In this document: piece after piece, positions 50,530 to 60,009 of the stretch | Numbering within the stretch: the first letter of the stretch is position 1 | Layout of the letters: each line of letters starts with the position of its first letter | NCBI GenBank assembly: GCA_009779915.1 | Contig: WRBA01000008.1 | Span: forward strand, 39,578-103,577 | Reading direction: 5' to 3' | DNA length: 64,000 nt | From: Defluviitaleaceae bacterium | GTDB lineage: Bacteria; Bacillota; Clostridia; Lachnospirales; UBA5962 | The notes under the pieces: generated by a model | The model's database searches: none | Seen by the model: only the letters and a program-made list of their open reading frames with translations | What the model was told of the DNA's origin: nothing | Made by a program: the position numbers and the translations under genes

Positions 50530-52074
50530 ATGAAAAGGATTTTAAGTGTAATATTAATAAGCATGCTGCTATTGAGTGTCATTAGTGCTTGCGGCACAAC
50601 TTCCTCACAATCAACTGATGCTGTATCCGAGGGAGGGCCCGAAGGACTTATAGGACAGGGTATTAGAGTTGCCTCACAAAATGAACCGGCAACAATTGCT
50701 CCCGCTATACATAACACTGTAGTCAGTGCCCACAAGAATTTAATGACTCATAACGCCCTTTTTAGGATACATTACAGCAGTCTTGAGCCTGTACCGGATT
50801 TAGTATCTCATTGGCAGGCTTTAAGTGATACTATGTTTGAATTTACAGTGTACGAGGGTATAATGTTCCATAATGGCGAGGAACTTACGGCTTATGACAT
50901 TGAGGCTTCCTGGCAGACTATCAGGCAATTTGTCCCGGGTGCCGCTCATGAAAGTATTACAGATTTTTATGTAGTTGACAGATATACTATAGCCGTTGAT
51001 ACGAGAGAGCCAAATGCCATGCTGTTTTTTGATTTGGCTCATCAGTCAAATATGATAGCCCCAAGAAGCTTATTAGAGGCAGGGCATGATTTTAATGCAG
51101 CGCCAATAGGCAGCGGGCCATTCGAGTTTAGAGAGTGGAGAACGGGTAGTTATATACATTTTGAAGCTTTTGATAATTATTTTGACACTAATCGTGCTGC
51201 AAAAGTTGACCATGTAACTTGGCTATTTATACCTGAAGGCTCATCAAGGACAATAGCTCTTGAACTTGGTGAAATTGATTATATTATGGAAGTTGCTTCT
51301 TCTGATATAGCAAGGCTTAGTGATAATTCTAATGTTTCGGTAGTTATATTGCCCTCCTTAATACATCAGCATTTAATACTTAATAACGACCGCCCCCAGT
51401 TTAGCAATATTCATGCAAGGCGTGCTATTGCTATGGCAATTAACAAGGAGACAATGGTATACTCTGCATTTGGCGAGTTTGGTATTCCAACTTTCTCACA
51501 AGCGCCTGACGCATTTTCCGGCGCAACAGACGAGGGCTCATACAGCTTTGATCCTGATGGGGCAAGAGCTTTGCTTGCAGAGTACAATATCGACCCTGTA
51601 TCTTTGGCTTTCAATATTATTGTAAGCAATGAAGAGAGGAGTGCTATGGCTGAGGTTATACAAGTTTATCTTGCGGATATTGGCATACCTGTTACTATTA
51701 CACGGCGGGACTTAGGGACCACTCTAACTATGACAACAGCAGGGGATTATGAAGCGGCTTTTGCAGGGTTTACATCTGCAAGCTTGACTGGATTTATGCG
51801 TGGCTTATTCCACCATGAGTTTATTAATCAAACCAACAGGAGCCGTGTTCGTAACCAAGAATTGTCAGATCTGATTGACCAAGCAATAATAACGGTCGAT
51901 ACAGACGCAAGGGACGCTATACTAAGGGATGCTGTTATTATGGCTAATGAGTTTACTTACCAAATACCTATACATATGAGTATGATTGTCAGTGCGTTTA
52001 ATACTAACCTTACAGTGCCTGAAATATCCGCAACAGGGTTTCTTAATTTGAATATGATGAGTTGGGTTGAGTAA
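50530..52074 (+). CDS. ABC-type solute-binding lipoprotein, family 5 (peptide/nickel type)
   Basis: A 514-residue lipoprotein with lipobox VISAC near residues 18-22. The rest matches SBP_bac_5: DNEPATIAPA-like start of the mature protein, the TVYEGIMFHNGEELTAYDIE block, and GSGPFEFREWRTG. Such proteins deliver oligopeptides, nickel or related ligands to an ABC importer. No permease or ATPase genes lie in the window, so it is an orphan binding protein. It starts 22 bases after the RCC1 gene, suggesting it works with the M56-RCC1 sensor, for example by presenting a ligand; that is inference. Confidence 0.85.
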   Translation: MKRILSVILISMLLLSVISACGTTSSQSTDAVSEGGPEGLIGQGIRVASQNEPATIAPAIHNTVVSAHKNLMTHNALFRIHYSSLEPVPDLVSHWQALSDTMFEFTVYEGIMFHNGEELTAYDIEASWQTIRQFVPGAAHESITDFYVVDRYTIAVDTREPNAMLFFDLAHQSNMIAPRSLLEAGHDFNAAPIGSGPFEFREWRTGSYIHFEAFDNYFDTNRAAKVDHVTWLFIPEGSSRTIALELGEIDYIMEVASSDIARLSDNSNVSVVILPSLIHQHLILNNDRPQFSNIHARRAIAMAINKETMVYSAFGEFGIPTFSQAPDAFSGATDEGSYSFDPDGARALLAEYNIDPVSLAFNIIVSNEERSAMAEVIQVYLADIGIPVTITRRDLGTTLTMTTAGDYEAAFAGFTSASLTGFMRGLFHHEFINQTNRSRVRNQELSDLIDQAIITVDTDARDAILRDAVIMANEFTYQIPIHMSMIVSAFNTNLTVPEISATGFLNLNMMSWVE

Positions 52075-52112
52075 GAAAGGCATCTGTTAAATGAAATAAA
52101 GGAGGATTCAAA

Positions 52113-53504
52113 ATGAAAAAGATAAGAGTTGCTCTTTTGTGTATAATGATTGTAATGGCACTTGCTGCATGTAGTAGAGAAGCACAATTCTTACCTGTGA
52201 TTAGTGAAACTGAGTCAATTCCGGCTCAAGCAGGCACTCCCGCGGAGTATCCTGTAGTACCTGCTGTAGTATATCCTGTGGTAACAGAAGCTGAACCGTT
52301 AATAACGATAACACACACCATTATCAATCAGGGGGATATGCCCCGAGTGCTGCAGCCGCCTAGGGACACTTCCGGAAGAGAACTGGTAGAATATCAATAT
52401 CCTACGCCGGAAGTTCAAGCTAATATATTCTTTGAAACAACTGCCCCAATACGCTCATCCATATTGGCGGAGGGCGGCACGCTCTATTTCGGTAATGAAG
52501 ATAATATGTTCTATGCACTGGATATAAGTACCGGGCAGGTGCTTTGGACATTTTCTACAGATGAAGCCGTACAGACACTGCCGGTTCTAACAGATGGGAA
52601 AATTATATTTAATGTGGGAAACAGCTTATATATATTAAACGCCTTAACCGGTGAGGCAATTCATACCCTAGTATATCCTTCAAACTACAATGTTAGGATA
52701 TCTCAGGAGGACTACGCCTTTAATGATTCTCATGTTGTGGTTGTGGATGGTATCGCCTATTTTGCTGCCCTTAACGGGGATTTAGTTGCTGTGGATATAA
52801 TAAGAGGCGAAATAGTTTGGTCGATTGAAGCAAGTCTGAACGGATTGGTGGCTTCCGGCATTAGCTATTACAATGGAATGCTTTATTTTATTGGCTTTCC
52901 GGGTCATTTATTTGGTGTTGACATACAGACTAGGCAAATCAGCTTCGAAACTCGTATACGCAATATGGCTTTTAACCCTATGACTATATATGACGGGAAA
53001 ATATACATCGGTGGAAGGAACTTTAGGTTTTATTGTATTGACGCACAAACCGGCGAGGTAATATGGAGATCCCATTCCAGAACTCATGCAACATGGTTTT
53101 CCGGAGGTTCGGTCATTATAGGGAACAATGTGTTTGCCACTACTGCAGATGAGCGTCAAATTATTGCTTTTGATAAAGACACAGGCGAGTTTCAGAGAAT
53201 ATATTCTGTCATAGAATTTGGATATACCAGACCTCTTCGTCACGGTAATAATATTGTTGCTGTTACAACAAATACTGACGCCGCGTTTTTAGCCGAAACT
53301 GAGGATACTGGATTAAGAGAAGCATTTGCACACAGGATGACACAAATATCATATGCAATGGCAATTGACACGGTAAACCATACAAAGCTCTGGTTAGCAC
53401 CGATTGAAGATATTGTTCTGTCCCCGCCGGCTATTTATCAGGGTGTTTTGTATTTCGGTTCCGACTCAGGCACGATTTACAGTATAAATTTGGAGCGTCC
53501 CTGA
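52113..53504 (+). CDS. PQQ-like beta-propeller lipoprotein
   Basis: A 463-residue lipoprotein with lipobox MALAAC near residues 16-21. After a proline-rich linker come seven or so PQQ-like/BamB-type blades, such as GNEDNMFYALDISTGQVLWT, YFAALNGDLVAVDIIRGEIV and FYCIDAQTGEVIWRS. The repeats form a scaffold rather than a quinoprotein, since no metal or PQQ ligands are evident. It is the last gene of the BlaI-M56 block, 38 bases after the binding lipoprotein, with AAAGGAGG upstream. A strong terminator follows. Confidence 0.85.
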   Translation: MKKIRVALLCIMIVMALAACSREAQFLPVISETESIPAQAGTPAEYPVVPAVVYPVVTEAEPLITITHTIINQGDMPRVLQPPRDTSGRELVEYQYPTPEVQANIFFETTAPIRSSILAEGGTLYFGNEDNMFYALDISTGQVLWTFSTDEAVQTLPVLTDGKIIFNVGNSLYILNALTGEAIHTLVYPSNYNVRISQEDYAFNDSHVVVVDGIAYFAALNGDLVAVDIIRGEIVWSIEASLNGLVASGISYYNGMLYFIGFPGHLFGVDIQTRQISFETRIRNMAFNPMTIYDGKIYIGGRNFRFYCIDAQTGEVIWRSHSRTHATWFSGGSVIIGNNVFATTADERQIIAFDKDTGEFQRIYSVIEFGYTRPLRHGNNIVAVTTNTDAAFLAETEDTGLREAFAHRMTQISYAMAIDTVNHTKLWLAPIEDIVLSPPAIYQGVLYFGSDSGTIYSINLERP

Positions 53505-53510
53505 CAACGC

Positions 53511-53545
53511 TAAAACCCGTGGTTGCAATAAAGCCACGGGTTTTA
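53511..53545. terminator. Terminator after the PQQ-like gene
   Basis: TAAAACCCGTGG (53511-53522) and CCACGGGTTTTA (53534-53545) form a perfect 12-bp stem with an 11-base loop. It serves the BlaI-M56 operon and the convergent spoVFB gene. Confidence 0.9.
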
Positions 53546-53549
53546 CTAA

Positions 53550-54137
53550 TTAACTGTAAGTTACTATGGAGGGCTGTATCTGCCTGCCATCCAGGGCACA
53601 TATTAAGGACTCCTGCAAAAGTGAAAGATCCGCTGTCAAGCTCGTTGGCTTTTTATGGGGGTTATCCTGCCCGAATGGTACGAAAAATATATTTTTTGTG
53701 TTATACAGCTTCATTATATTCATACCATTTGCTCCAAGGGCGTCATTGGAAAACAGGGCAAGTAAAATTGGCTTGCCGTTTCGCAAAGTAGCCTTTGCCG
53801 ACATAACAACAGCACCGTCAGATATTCCGTTTGCAAGTTTTGCAACTGTATTTCCTGTAGCTGGAGCAATAATCATAATATCCAGTTGAATGTCAGGACC
53901 GAAGGTTTCCGCCTCCGCTATTGTGCTGACTACATCTTTTCCGGTTATGCCGCTTATTTCGTTTAAAAATGAATCTTTATTATGAAAACGGGAACTGTGG
54001 TTAAATACATCCTCAGATACAATTGGATATATATCGGCACCTAAGCTTTTAAGCATTTTTAATGGCTCAAGTATTTCCATAACAGTACAAAATGAAGCGC
54101 ATATCCCAAAACCTATTTTTTTTCCTTCAAGTGTCAT
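53550..54137 (-). CDS. spoVFB: Dipicolinate synthase subunit B
   Basis: The flavoprotein-like subunit of dipicolinate synthase, made in the mother cell during sporulation. The 195-residue protein begins LEGKKIGFGICASFCTVMEI and contains the Rossmann-like phosphopantothenoylcysteine decarboxylase fold with IMIIAPATGNTVAKLANGIS. ATG 54137 is chosen; a longer frame from 54167 would overlap spoVFA. With spoVFA it turns dihydroxy-tetrahydrodipicolinate into dipicolinic acid, which gives spores heat resistance. Confidence 0.9.
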   Translation of the reverse strand: MTLEGKKIGFGICASFCTVMEILEPLKMLKSLGADIYPIVSEDVFNHSSRFHNKDSFLNEISGITGKDVVSTIAEAETFGPDIQLDIMIIAPATGNTVAKLANGISDGAVVMSAKATLRNGKPILLALFSNDALGANGMNIMKLYNTKNIFFVPFGQDNPHKKPTSLTADLSLLQESLICALDGRQIQPSIVTYS

Positions 54138-54139
54138 AT

Positions 54140-54952
54140 TTATCTCTTCCTTTCTTTTAAAATGCAATCAATATACTCACCTAAAATTTCACCGGCTGTC
54201 TTTATAGCATATTTTCCTGGAATGCCGGGCAAAAGTGTAGATTTTTCATTAAGCTTTTTTGCATATTCCATATCAAAACCATAAGGCTTTGATGCTATAT
54301 CTATTAAAAGTGTGCCTTTTGTTTTTTCGAGGATTTCGTTGTTTAGTACAGGATAGGGGACAGTGTTAATTATTATGTCAAAAGGTTGATTGTCAAAGAG
54401 TTCCTCTAAATAAATTGGTGTAATGGAGTCAACATATGCAGCCCATTCTTTTTCCCTGTTTCTTACAAGTGCCGATACATTTGCTCCAAGCCCTTTTAAC
54501 CTTTTAGCTAAATCTTTTCCGCAAATCCCATAACCGATTATAAGCACTTGGCTGTTAGCTATGGTATCCAAGCAGTTTGTAATAAGATAGGCTATTACCC
54601 CTTCCGAGGTTGGAACGGCATTTTTTACAGCAACAGATTTATCTTCCATTAAGACATAATAGGAAAGTCCGTATTCTGTGCATTTATCCGTAAGATACGC
54701 ATTTCTGATTCCGGAGAAAATTATAGTATCTTTTTTAAGTGACCCCAAATACCCATCGTTATAGATATGACAATCAACTTCTCCCATAAAAGGAAAAATA
54801 ATAAAGTCCAGGCTGTTTGGCTGCATATCAAGCTCACTAAAAACATAACCGCGTTTTTTAAGATAATTTTCTGTATGAAAATATCTTGTGTCATCTTTTA
54901 TAATAATTCCTTCCAGTATAATCACTCCAATCCCTTTCAATTCTTTGTTCAT
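54140..54952 (-). CDS. spoVFA: Dipicolinate synthase subunit A
   Basis: The NAD(P)-binding subunit of dipicolinate synthase. The 270-residue protein has an N-terminal catalytic-like domain and a Rossmann nucleotide site VLIIGYGICGKDLAKRLKGL (about 136-155), then the ASKPYGFDM segment seen in the family. It ends two bases before spoVFB. The aspartate kinase that feeds the pathway is divergent, as in Bacillus clusters that combine dpaA, dpaB, dapG. A sigma-K promoter would be expected; no convincing box was found. Confidence 0.88.
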   Translation of the reverse strand: MNKELKGIGVIILEGIIIKDDTRYFHTENYLKKRGYVFSELDMQPNSLDFIIFPFMGEVDCHIYNDGYLGSLKKDTIIFSGIRNAYLTDKCTEYGLSYYVLMEDKSVAVKNAVPTSEGVIAYLITNCLDTIANSQVLIIGYGICGKDLAKRLKGLGANVSALVRNREKEWAAYVDSITPIYLEELFDNQPFDIIINTVPYPVLNNEILEKTKGTLLIDIASKPYGFDMEYAKKLNEKSTLLPGIPGKYAIKTAGEILGEYIDCILKERKR

Positions 54953-55035
54953 AATATGCGGATAAGCAGATTTAAGGGACTATGTTGTATCAATAAATTT
55001 AGCTTTTGAATATTATATAAAATGACAAGGGTTTA

Positions 55036-55096
55036 TATAGTCAATCAACCCCTAAACCCAAACGATAAACTTGGTTTTTCAGGTTGCTTAACTATA
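55036..55096. repeat. Palindromic element, TATAGTCAA termini (copy 5, 61 bp)
   Basis: TATAGTCAATCAACC (55036-55050) is mirrored by GGTTGCTTAACTATA (55082-55096). The stem continues for 26 bases with about seven mismatches and a 9-base loop. It lies between the divergent spoVFA and aspartate kinase genes, where a promoter is expected. Confidence 0.7.
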
Positions 55097-55148
55097 GAAC
55101 AATAGAGCCTTGGTTAAAATTTATCTTTTACAGGAGATGCTATGAAAA

Positions 55149-56366
55149 ATGCTAATAGTTCAAAAATATGGCGGCACTTCTGTTGCCGACTATGAAAAAA
55201 TCTTTTGTGCGGCAGATAAAATCGCACAGGATTATCTTAAAAATCATAATATGGTTATTGTATTATCCGCTCAAGGAAATACAACAGATATACTTTTAGA
55301 AAAAGCGGGAGAAATAAGCAATAATCCTTCAAAACGGGAATTAGATGCACTGCTTGCTACAGGTGAGCAGCAATCTGCGGCGCTTATGGCGATGGCACTT
55401 GTTGAGAAAGGGTTGCCGGCGATATCTTTAAATGCCCGTCAAGCCGGTATATTTTCCACCTCTGAGCATGGGTGTGCAAAAATTATTTCTATAAATCCGG
55501 ATAGAATCAAAGCAGAGATTGAAAACCGCAAAATAGTTGTAATCACCGGCTTTCAGGGTGTTGACGAATACGGCGAAATAACTACCCTTGGACGAGGTGC
55601 CTCAGATACTACGGCAATTGCCTTAGCGGCTGCTCTTTCTGCGGATTTGTGTGAGATATATACTGATGTTGAAGGGATATTTACAGCAGACCCGCGAATA
55701 ACCAAAGATGCTTTTAAGTACAAAGAGATTGCATATGATGAAATACTGGAATTATCCAGCATGGGAGCGTCGGTGCTGCACAGCCGCTCTGTAGAGCTTG
55801 CGAAAAAATTTGGTGTGGAATTTTCCGTAAAATCAAGTACTGTAGCAGCTGAGCCAACTATAATAAAAGATATTACCAGTATTGAAAAAAAATCTGTAAG
55901 CGGCATAACTGCAGATAGAAAAATCTGTAAAATATCAATAAATGAGATTAAAGCTGAAAACGTACCTGAGATTATACATTTGCTTTCTAAAAATAAAATT
56001 TCTTTGGATATTATTACTCATAGTGCAGGAGATAAATTCGATAGTTTATCTTTTGCTATATCAGGTGCTGATAGTTATAAGGCAATGGAGCTATTAAGCA
56101 TATATAATATTCAAGTCAATGAAAACTTGGCAAAGTTATCTGTTATTGGTCCCGGTATTGCTTATGAGACGCATATCGCAGCAATATTTTATGAAACATT
56201 GTTGGAAGAAGAGGTGAAGATACACCTGCTGTCTCTCTCGGCAATAAAAATTTCGGCACTTATTAATAGGGAGGAAGTTACTAATATTATCCTTGCATTG
56301 CATAAAAAATTTATGGAGGCGGGTATACTTAGCCCGCAGATATCTTGGAAGGAAGATAATGCATGA
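55149..56366 (+). CDS. Aspartate kinase
   Basis: The first enzyme of the lysine, threonine, methionine and dipicolinate pathway phosphorylates aspartate. The 405-residue protein has the kinase start VQKYGGTSVADYEKI, the substrate block TTLGRGASDTTAIALAAA and EIYTDVEGIFTADPRI, followed by two ACT domains (about 265-400). The size fits the monofunctional LysC/DapG group. Location next to spoVFA/B suggests a DapG-like isozyme for spore and cell-wall diaminopimelate supply. It overlaps the next gene by four bases. No lysine riboswitch is visible upstream. Confidence 0.92.
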   Translation: MLIVQKYGGTSVADYEKIFCAADKIAQDYLKNHNMVIVLSAQGNTTDILLEKAGEISNNPSKRELDALLATGEQQSAALMAMALVEKGLPAISLNARQAGIFSTSEHGCAKIISINPDRIKAEIENRKIVVITGFQGVDEYGEITTLGRGASDTTAIALAAALSADLCEIYTDVEGIFTADPRITKDAFKYKEIAYDEILELSSMGASVLHSRSVELAKKFGVEFSVKSSTVAAEPTIIKDITSIEKKSVSGITADRKICKISINEIKAENVPEIIHLLSKNKISLDIITHSAGDKFDSLSFAISGADSYKAMELLSIYNIQVNENLAKLSVIGPGIAYETHIAAIFYETLLEEEVKIHLLSLSAIKISALINREEVTNIILALHKKFMEAGILSPQISWKEDNA

Positions 56367-57394
56367 CAAAACATATGTTTGCCGGTGCAAGTACACCCGA
56401 AGGTTTTATTGATTTATTTGATTATATAATGCCACTCAAAATAGCTAAAAAAAGGTATTTTTTAAAAGGCTCATCCGGTTCAGGAAAAAGCACATTTATC
56501 AAAAAAGTTGCAGCGCACTTTGAAAATATGGGTGTAGAGATTGAAAAGTTCCACTGTGCAAATGATATAGACAGCCTTGATGCACTGGCAGTACCAAGCC
56601 TCGGGCTATGCATAATAGACGCAACGGTCCCTCATTCCCATGACCCTGAAATACCGATTGCCATTGATAAAATCATTGATTTTTCGGAGTTTATGGATGA
56701 GCAAAAAATAACAAAGCACATAAATGAAATAAAATCACTGCTCCTTGTAAAAAAAGCTGTTAATAAAAAAGCTGCCCATTATTTAGCCGCAGTAGGAAAT
56801 ATTTATTTGGCTGAAAATAAGGATTATCTGGCTGCGTTTAAAAAGGATTCCCTAAATGAGCTTACAAAAAAGTGGATTAAATTTTTAGAGTCTCATAAGG
56901 GAGCAAATGATTTTGGCAGCAATCGAAAATTATTTTTAAGTGCGATTACGCCGGATGGATTTACAAACTTTGCTGGCAGCTATTTTAGCAATTGTAAAGT
57001 TTATGGGCTTTTAGGCGGAAATTACAGCGTAATAGACGGTTTTTTAACTACTATTAGAGATGAAGCCAATGCTCAAGGTATAAATACGGAAAGCTTTTAC
57101 TCTCCCTTTGCCCCTGAAATAATGGAGTATTTGTATTTACCTAAAATGAAAATAGCCTTTGCGGCGGTGGGAAGCCCTTTCGTATACAATGGAGAGGTTG
57201 AAGAAATAATTTTTGAGTCAGATATAGGTAAGGATAAAGACTATGAGCTATTTGATACAATGTTAAATAAAGCAATTGATACAATGATGGCGTCCAGAAA
57301 AACACATGAAAAAATAGAAAATATTTATATAAATGCAATGGATTTTGATAATCTTAATAAAATGAGTGAGAAAATTATAAATGGAATTTTATAA
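56363..57394 (+). CDS. P-loop ATPase family protein with degenerate second P-loop
   Basis: The 343-residue protein has a classic Walker A GSSGSGKST at residues 36-44 and resembles the clostridial PRK06851-type proteins, which consist of two similar nucleotide-binding halves. In the second half the expected P-loop position reads LLGGNYSVID (216-225), so the lysine and serine are lost and this site is probably inactive. Function is unknown; relatives are frequent in spore formers. It is coupled to aspartate kinase by a four-base overlap. Confidence 0.75.
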   Translation: MTKHMFAGASTPEGFIDLFDYIMPLKIAKKRYFLKGSSGSGKSTFIKKVAAHFENMGVEIEKFHCANDIDSLDALAVPSLGLCIIDATVPHSHDPEIPIAIDKIIDFSEFMDEQKITKHINEIKSLLLVKKAVNKKAAHYLAAVGNIYLAENKDYLAAFKKDSLNELTKKWIKFLESHKGANDFGSNRKLFLSAITPDGFTNFAGSYFSNCKVYGLLGGNYSVIDGFLTTIRDEANAQGINTESFYSPFAPEIMEYLYLPKMKIAFAAVGSPFVYNGEVEEIIFESDIGKDKDYELFDTMLNKAIDTMMASRKTHEKIENIYINAMDFDNLNKMSEKIINGIL

Positions 57395-57405
57395 ACTTAG
57401 CAGTA

Positions 57406-57449
57406 TATAGCCAAGTTTTAGTGGAAGATTTTAGAGTGTCTTGGCTATA
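57406..57449. repeat. Palindromic element, TATAGCCAA termini (copy 6, 44 bp)
   Basis: TATAGCCAAG (57406-57415) and CTTGGCTATA (57440-57449) are exact inverted copies around a poorly paired middle. It lies directly after the ATPase gene and directly before a terminator. Confidence 0.7.
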
Positions 57450-57450
57450 A

Positions 57451-57485
57451 AAGACCTTGAGGCAATGGTTAATCTTCAAGGTCTT
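57451..57485 (+). terminator. Terminator of the aspartate kinase-ATPase unit
   Basis: AAGACCTTGA (57451-57460) pairs with TCAAGGTCTT (57476-57485), followed by ATTTTAATTTT. Confidence 0.8.
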
Positions 57486-57498
57486 ATTTTAATTTTAG

Positions 57499-57527
57499 TC
57501 ATTTAAGGTCATTTTGGTCTTAAATGA
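57499..57527. repeat. Hairpin in the gap before the fumarase stop
   Basis: TCATTTAAG (57499-57507) and CTTAAATGA (57519-57527) form a 9-bp stem with an 11-base loop. It may be the terminator of the convergent fumarase gene, though the T-run is weak. Confidence 0.5.
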
Positions 57528-57591
57528 GTATATATGGCAATGGCGTATAACCTGCTTTCGTGAGATTTTTCCCTACAAGTCTATTGCAATA

Positions 57592-59028
57592 TCACTCAAT
57601 GATATTACCCTTCGTATCAATAGCGACTATTGCCGGAAAATCTTCAACCCTTAAGCGGCGTATAGCTTCAGCTCCAAGGTCTTCAAAAGCTATCATTTCA
57701 ACATCTTTGACACAGCGTGCCATATAAGCGGCGGCACCGCCTATTGCGACGAAATAAGTACCTTTTGTTTCTTTTATCGTATTTTTAACTTCTAAAGACC
57801 GCTCTCCTTTACCAATCATTAACTTAAGTCCCTGATTTATTAGTGTAGGGGAATATTTGTCCATACGACCACTTGTTGTAGGACCTACTGAGCCGATTAC
57901 TTCTCCCGGTTTTGCCGGGCAAGGGCCTGCATAATATACAATTTGCCCTTCTAAATCAAAGGGAAGTTTTTCACCTTTTTCAATCATTTCAACAAGGCGT
58001 TTATGAGCCGCATCACGGGCAGTATAAATATGCCCTGAAATAAGCACCATGTCGCCGGCTTTTAATGTATCAAGTTCAGCTTGGGGCAGGGGAGTAGTCA
58101 GTTTTTTGCCTGTTATTTTTGGGGCAAGCTGTGTATTTGTATCAGATTTTTCTATATTTTCATCGTATTCCACTAATCCATCTTTGCTAAGTACGGCAGA
58201 TTTATGGCGTGTTACATGACAGCCAATATTTACAGCCACAGGGAGACCGGCAATATGAGTAGCATATGTCTCAATATGCACAGCCATAGCAGTAAGTTCC
58301 CCCCCAAGCCCATTAGGTCCTATATTAAGTTTATTTATACGTGAGAGAAGCTCATTTTCTACACCAGCCCAATAAGGGTCAGGGTTTTTTGTACCGATTT
58401 CTCTAAGCAAAGCTTGTTTTGACATTAAGGCACATTTTTCCATAGTGCCGCCTATTCCAACTCCGACAATTATTGGCGGGCAGGGGTTTGAGCCTGCCGC
58501 GGATACTGTGTCAACTACGAATTTCTCCACACCTTCCACACCTGCTGAAGGGGTTAGCATACGTAGAGCACTCATATTCTCTGAACCAAAGCCTTTAGGG
58601 GCTACAGTTATTTTAAGCTTGTCCCCATCAGTGATATTGTAATGAATAACCGCTGGGGTATTATCCTCTGTGTTTATGCGATTGGCAGGGTCTTTCACAA
58701 CAGATTTACGTAGATAACCTTTTTCATAACCATCTGCGACACCTTTATTTATGGCATCGGTTAAATTGCCGCCTTGGATTTGTACATCCTGCCCTAACTC
58801 AACAAAAACTACAACCATCCCCGTATCCTGGCAAATAGGAGAACAGCCGGAGGATGCAATATCGGCGTTTTCTATTAAAATTTCCGTAACTGTGCGAGGG
58901 ATTTCCAATTTTTCTGTTTCAAGGGATTTTAAAAAGCAGTTTCGTATATCATGACTTAGATAACAATTTGCATCAATACAAAGTTTTGAAACCGCTTCTG
59001 TAACTTTTGAAATATGAATTTTAGACAT
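57592..59028 (-). CDS. Class I fumarate hydratase, alpha and beta domains fused
   Basis: The enzyme interconverts fumarate and malate with an oxygen-sensitive [4Fe-4S] cluster. The 478 residues hold the alpha domain (1-290, cluster cysteines C66 in ICQDTG, C183 in NPCPP and C270 in IGCH) and the beta domain from about 305 ([20 protein letters not shown], then [13 protein letters not shown]). In many clostridia the two are separate genes; here they are one frame, like E. coli FumA/B but without the longer insertions. It overlaps the DUF368 gene by eight bases. Expression in anaerobic conditions fits the organism. Confidence 0.9.
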   Translation of the reverse strand: MSKIHISKVTEAVSKLCIDANCYLSHDIRNCFLKSLETEKLEIPRTVTEILIENADIASSGCSPICQDTGMVVVFVELGQDVQIQGGNLTDAINKGVADGYEKGYLRKSVVKDPANRINTEDNTPAVIHYNITDGDKLKITVAPKGFGSENMSALRMLTPSAGVEGVEKFVVDTVSAAGSNPCPPIIVGVGIGGTMEKCALMSKQALLREIGTKNPDPYWAGVENELLSRINKLNIGPNGLGGELTAMAVHIETYATHIAGLPVAVNIGCHVTRHKSAVLSKDGLVEYDENIEKSDTNTQLAPKITGKKLTTPLPQAELDTLKAGDMVLISGHIYTARDAAHKRLVEMIEKGEKLPFDLEGQIVYYAGPCPAKPGEVIGSVGPTTSGRMDKYSPTLINQGLKLMIGKGERSLEVKNTIKETKGTYFVAIGGAAAYMARCVKDVEMIAFEDLGAEAIRRLRVEDFPAIVAIDTKGNIIE

Positions 59029-59884
59029 TTAAATCTTCTCCTTTTTGCTTATTTATTGCTGGAATTGCATCACCTTTTTTAGAAAGCCAATAAGCCAAGG
59101 CGGCAAATAAAACCGCGAACATAATTGATAAAAGACCTTCTATATCTACCGAAAAACCGGGATATATAATAAATAGAGAGCCTATTATAAACCCTAAGAT
59201 AGAAAAATACAATGTTTGAGAATAGGAATCGAGCATTTTTTTGGTCAATACAATTCCCGCAAGGACACCGAAAACCATACTCACTACAAAAACAGCAAGT
59301 ACTATTAGATTAATAGTTGCAACAGCTTCGATATAAATAGTATATATGCCGAAAATAAGCATCATAAGAGAGCCGCCTACTCCGGGAATAAGCATAGCCA
59401 TAGAACTTAAGAAACTTGCCACAAAAATCCATCCAAGGAGCATAAAAGTTATACCGCCGAGCTCATAAAGTGTACTGTTTGTATAAAAATCACCCCCAAA
59501 AAATGTGGCAAAAATCATAAATGCAAGGGCGATGAAAAATATGCTAACATTCTTTGGTTTAACTTTTTCCGCCACAGCTTTTTTATAAATCATAGGAAGA
59601 CTGCCTACTATCAGTCCGATGAAGCTAAAAAAGATAATCTGACCGTAATTGTCAATTAAAAACATCATTATATTACTAATGCCAAAAAGACCGAAAAACC
59701 ATCCTAATAAAAAGGAAATGGTAATAACTAAATTCTTTTTTACCATATCAACACTGATTGAATTAAAAAATTTCTCATATACATTGAGAAGGATTGCCAT
59801 TGTGCCTGCACTTACCCCTGGTATCGGGCTTGCAAAGCCAAAAATTAAACCATATACAAAACCTTTTATGCTTTTTATGTCCAT
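59021..59884 (-). CDS. DUF368 membrane protein (PopT-type undecaprenyl-phosphate translocase)
   Basis: The 287-residue protein has about eight membrane helices and the DUF368 signature: FGFASPIPGVSAGTMAILLN near the start and a second, similar SSMAMLIPGVGGSLMMLIFG in the middle, two repeats of the family. DUF368 (PopT) proteins are reported to return undecaprenyl phosphate across the membrane for wall synthesis. The ATG at 59884 follows AGGAAAGG. It is the first gene and overlaps fumarase by eight bases; the metabolic link between them is unclear. Confidence 0.85.
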   Translation of the reverse strand: MDIKSIKGFVYGLIFGFASPIPGVSAGTMAILLNVYEKFFNSISVDMVKKNLVITISFLLGWFFGLFGISNIMMFLIDNYGQIIFFSFIGLIVGSLPMIYKKAVAEKVKPKNVSIFFIALAFMIFATFFGGDFYTNSTLYELGGITFMLLGWIFVASFLSSMAMLIPGVGGSLMMLIFGIYTIYIEAVATINLIVLAVFVVSMVFGVLAGIVLTKKMLDSYSQTLYFSILGFIIGSLFIIYPGFSVDIEGLLSIMFAVLFAALAYWLSKKGDAIPAINKQKGEDLNV

Positions 59885-59930
59885 AGTATATTGTCAGCCT
59901 TTCCTATATGGGACTTTGACTATAAAAAAT

Positions 59931-59958
59931 CTCCTGCTATATTATCATACAACAGGAG
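59931..59958 (-). terminator. Possible hairpin upstream of the DUF368 gene
   Basis: CTCCTG (59931-59936) and CAGGAG (59953-59958) form a 6-bp stem with a 16-base loop. On the minus strand it is followed by ATTTTTTATAG, so it could stop transcription entering from the SpoIID-type gene at 60095, or act as a leader attenuator. The TTTGACTATA beside it may be a decayed end of a TATAGTCAA element. Confidence 0.4.
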
Positions 59959-60009
59959 GGCTTTTTATTGCAATGTATTTTTATAATTTATCTCAAAGGC
60001 AGAAGACCC

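Noticed and set aside
54960..55148. Lysine riboswitch upstream of aspartate kinase
   Set aside because: The region is too short and is largely filled by the 61-bp palindrome; no L-box core visible.
59886..59923. A decayed TATAGTCAA element before the DUF368 gene
   Set aside because: One end is present (TTTGACTATA) but the opposite arm needs several gaps; left as a remark only.
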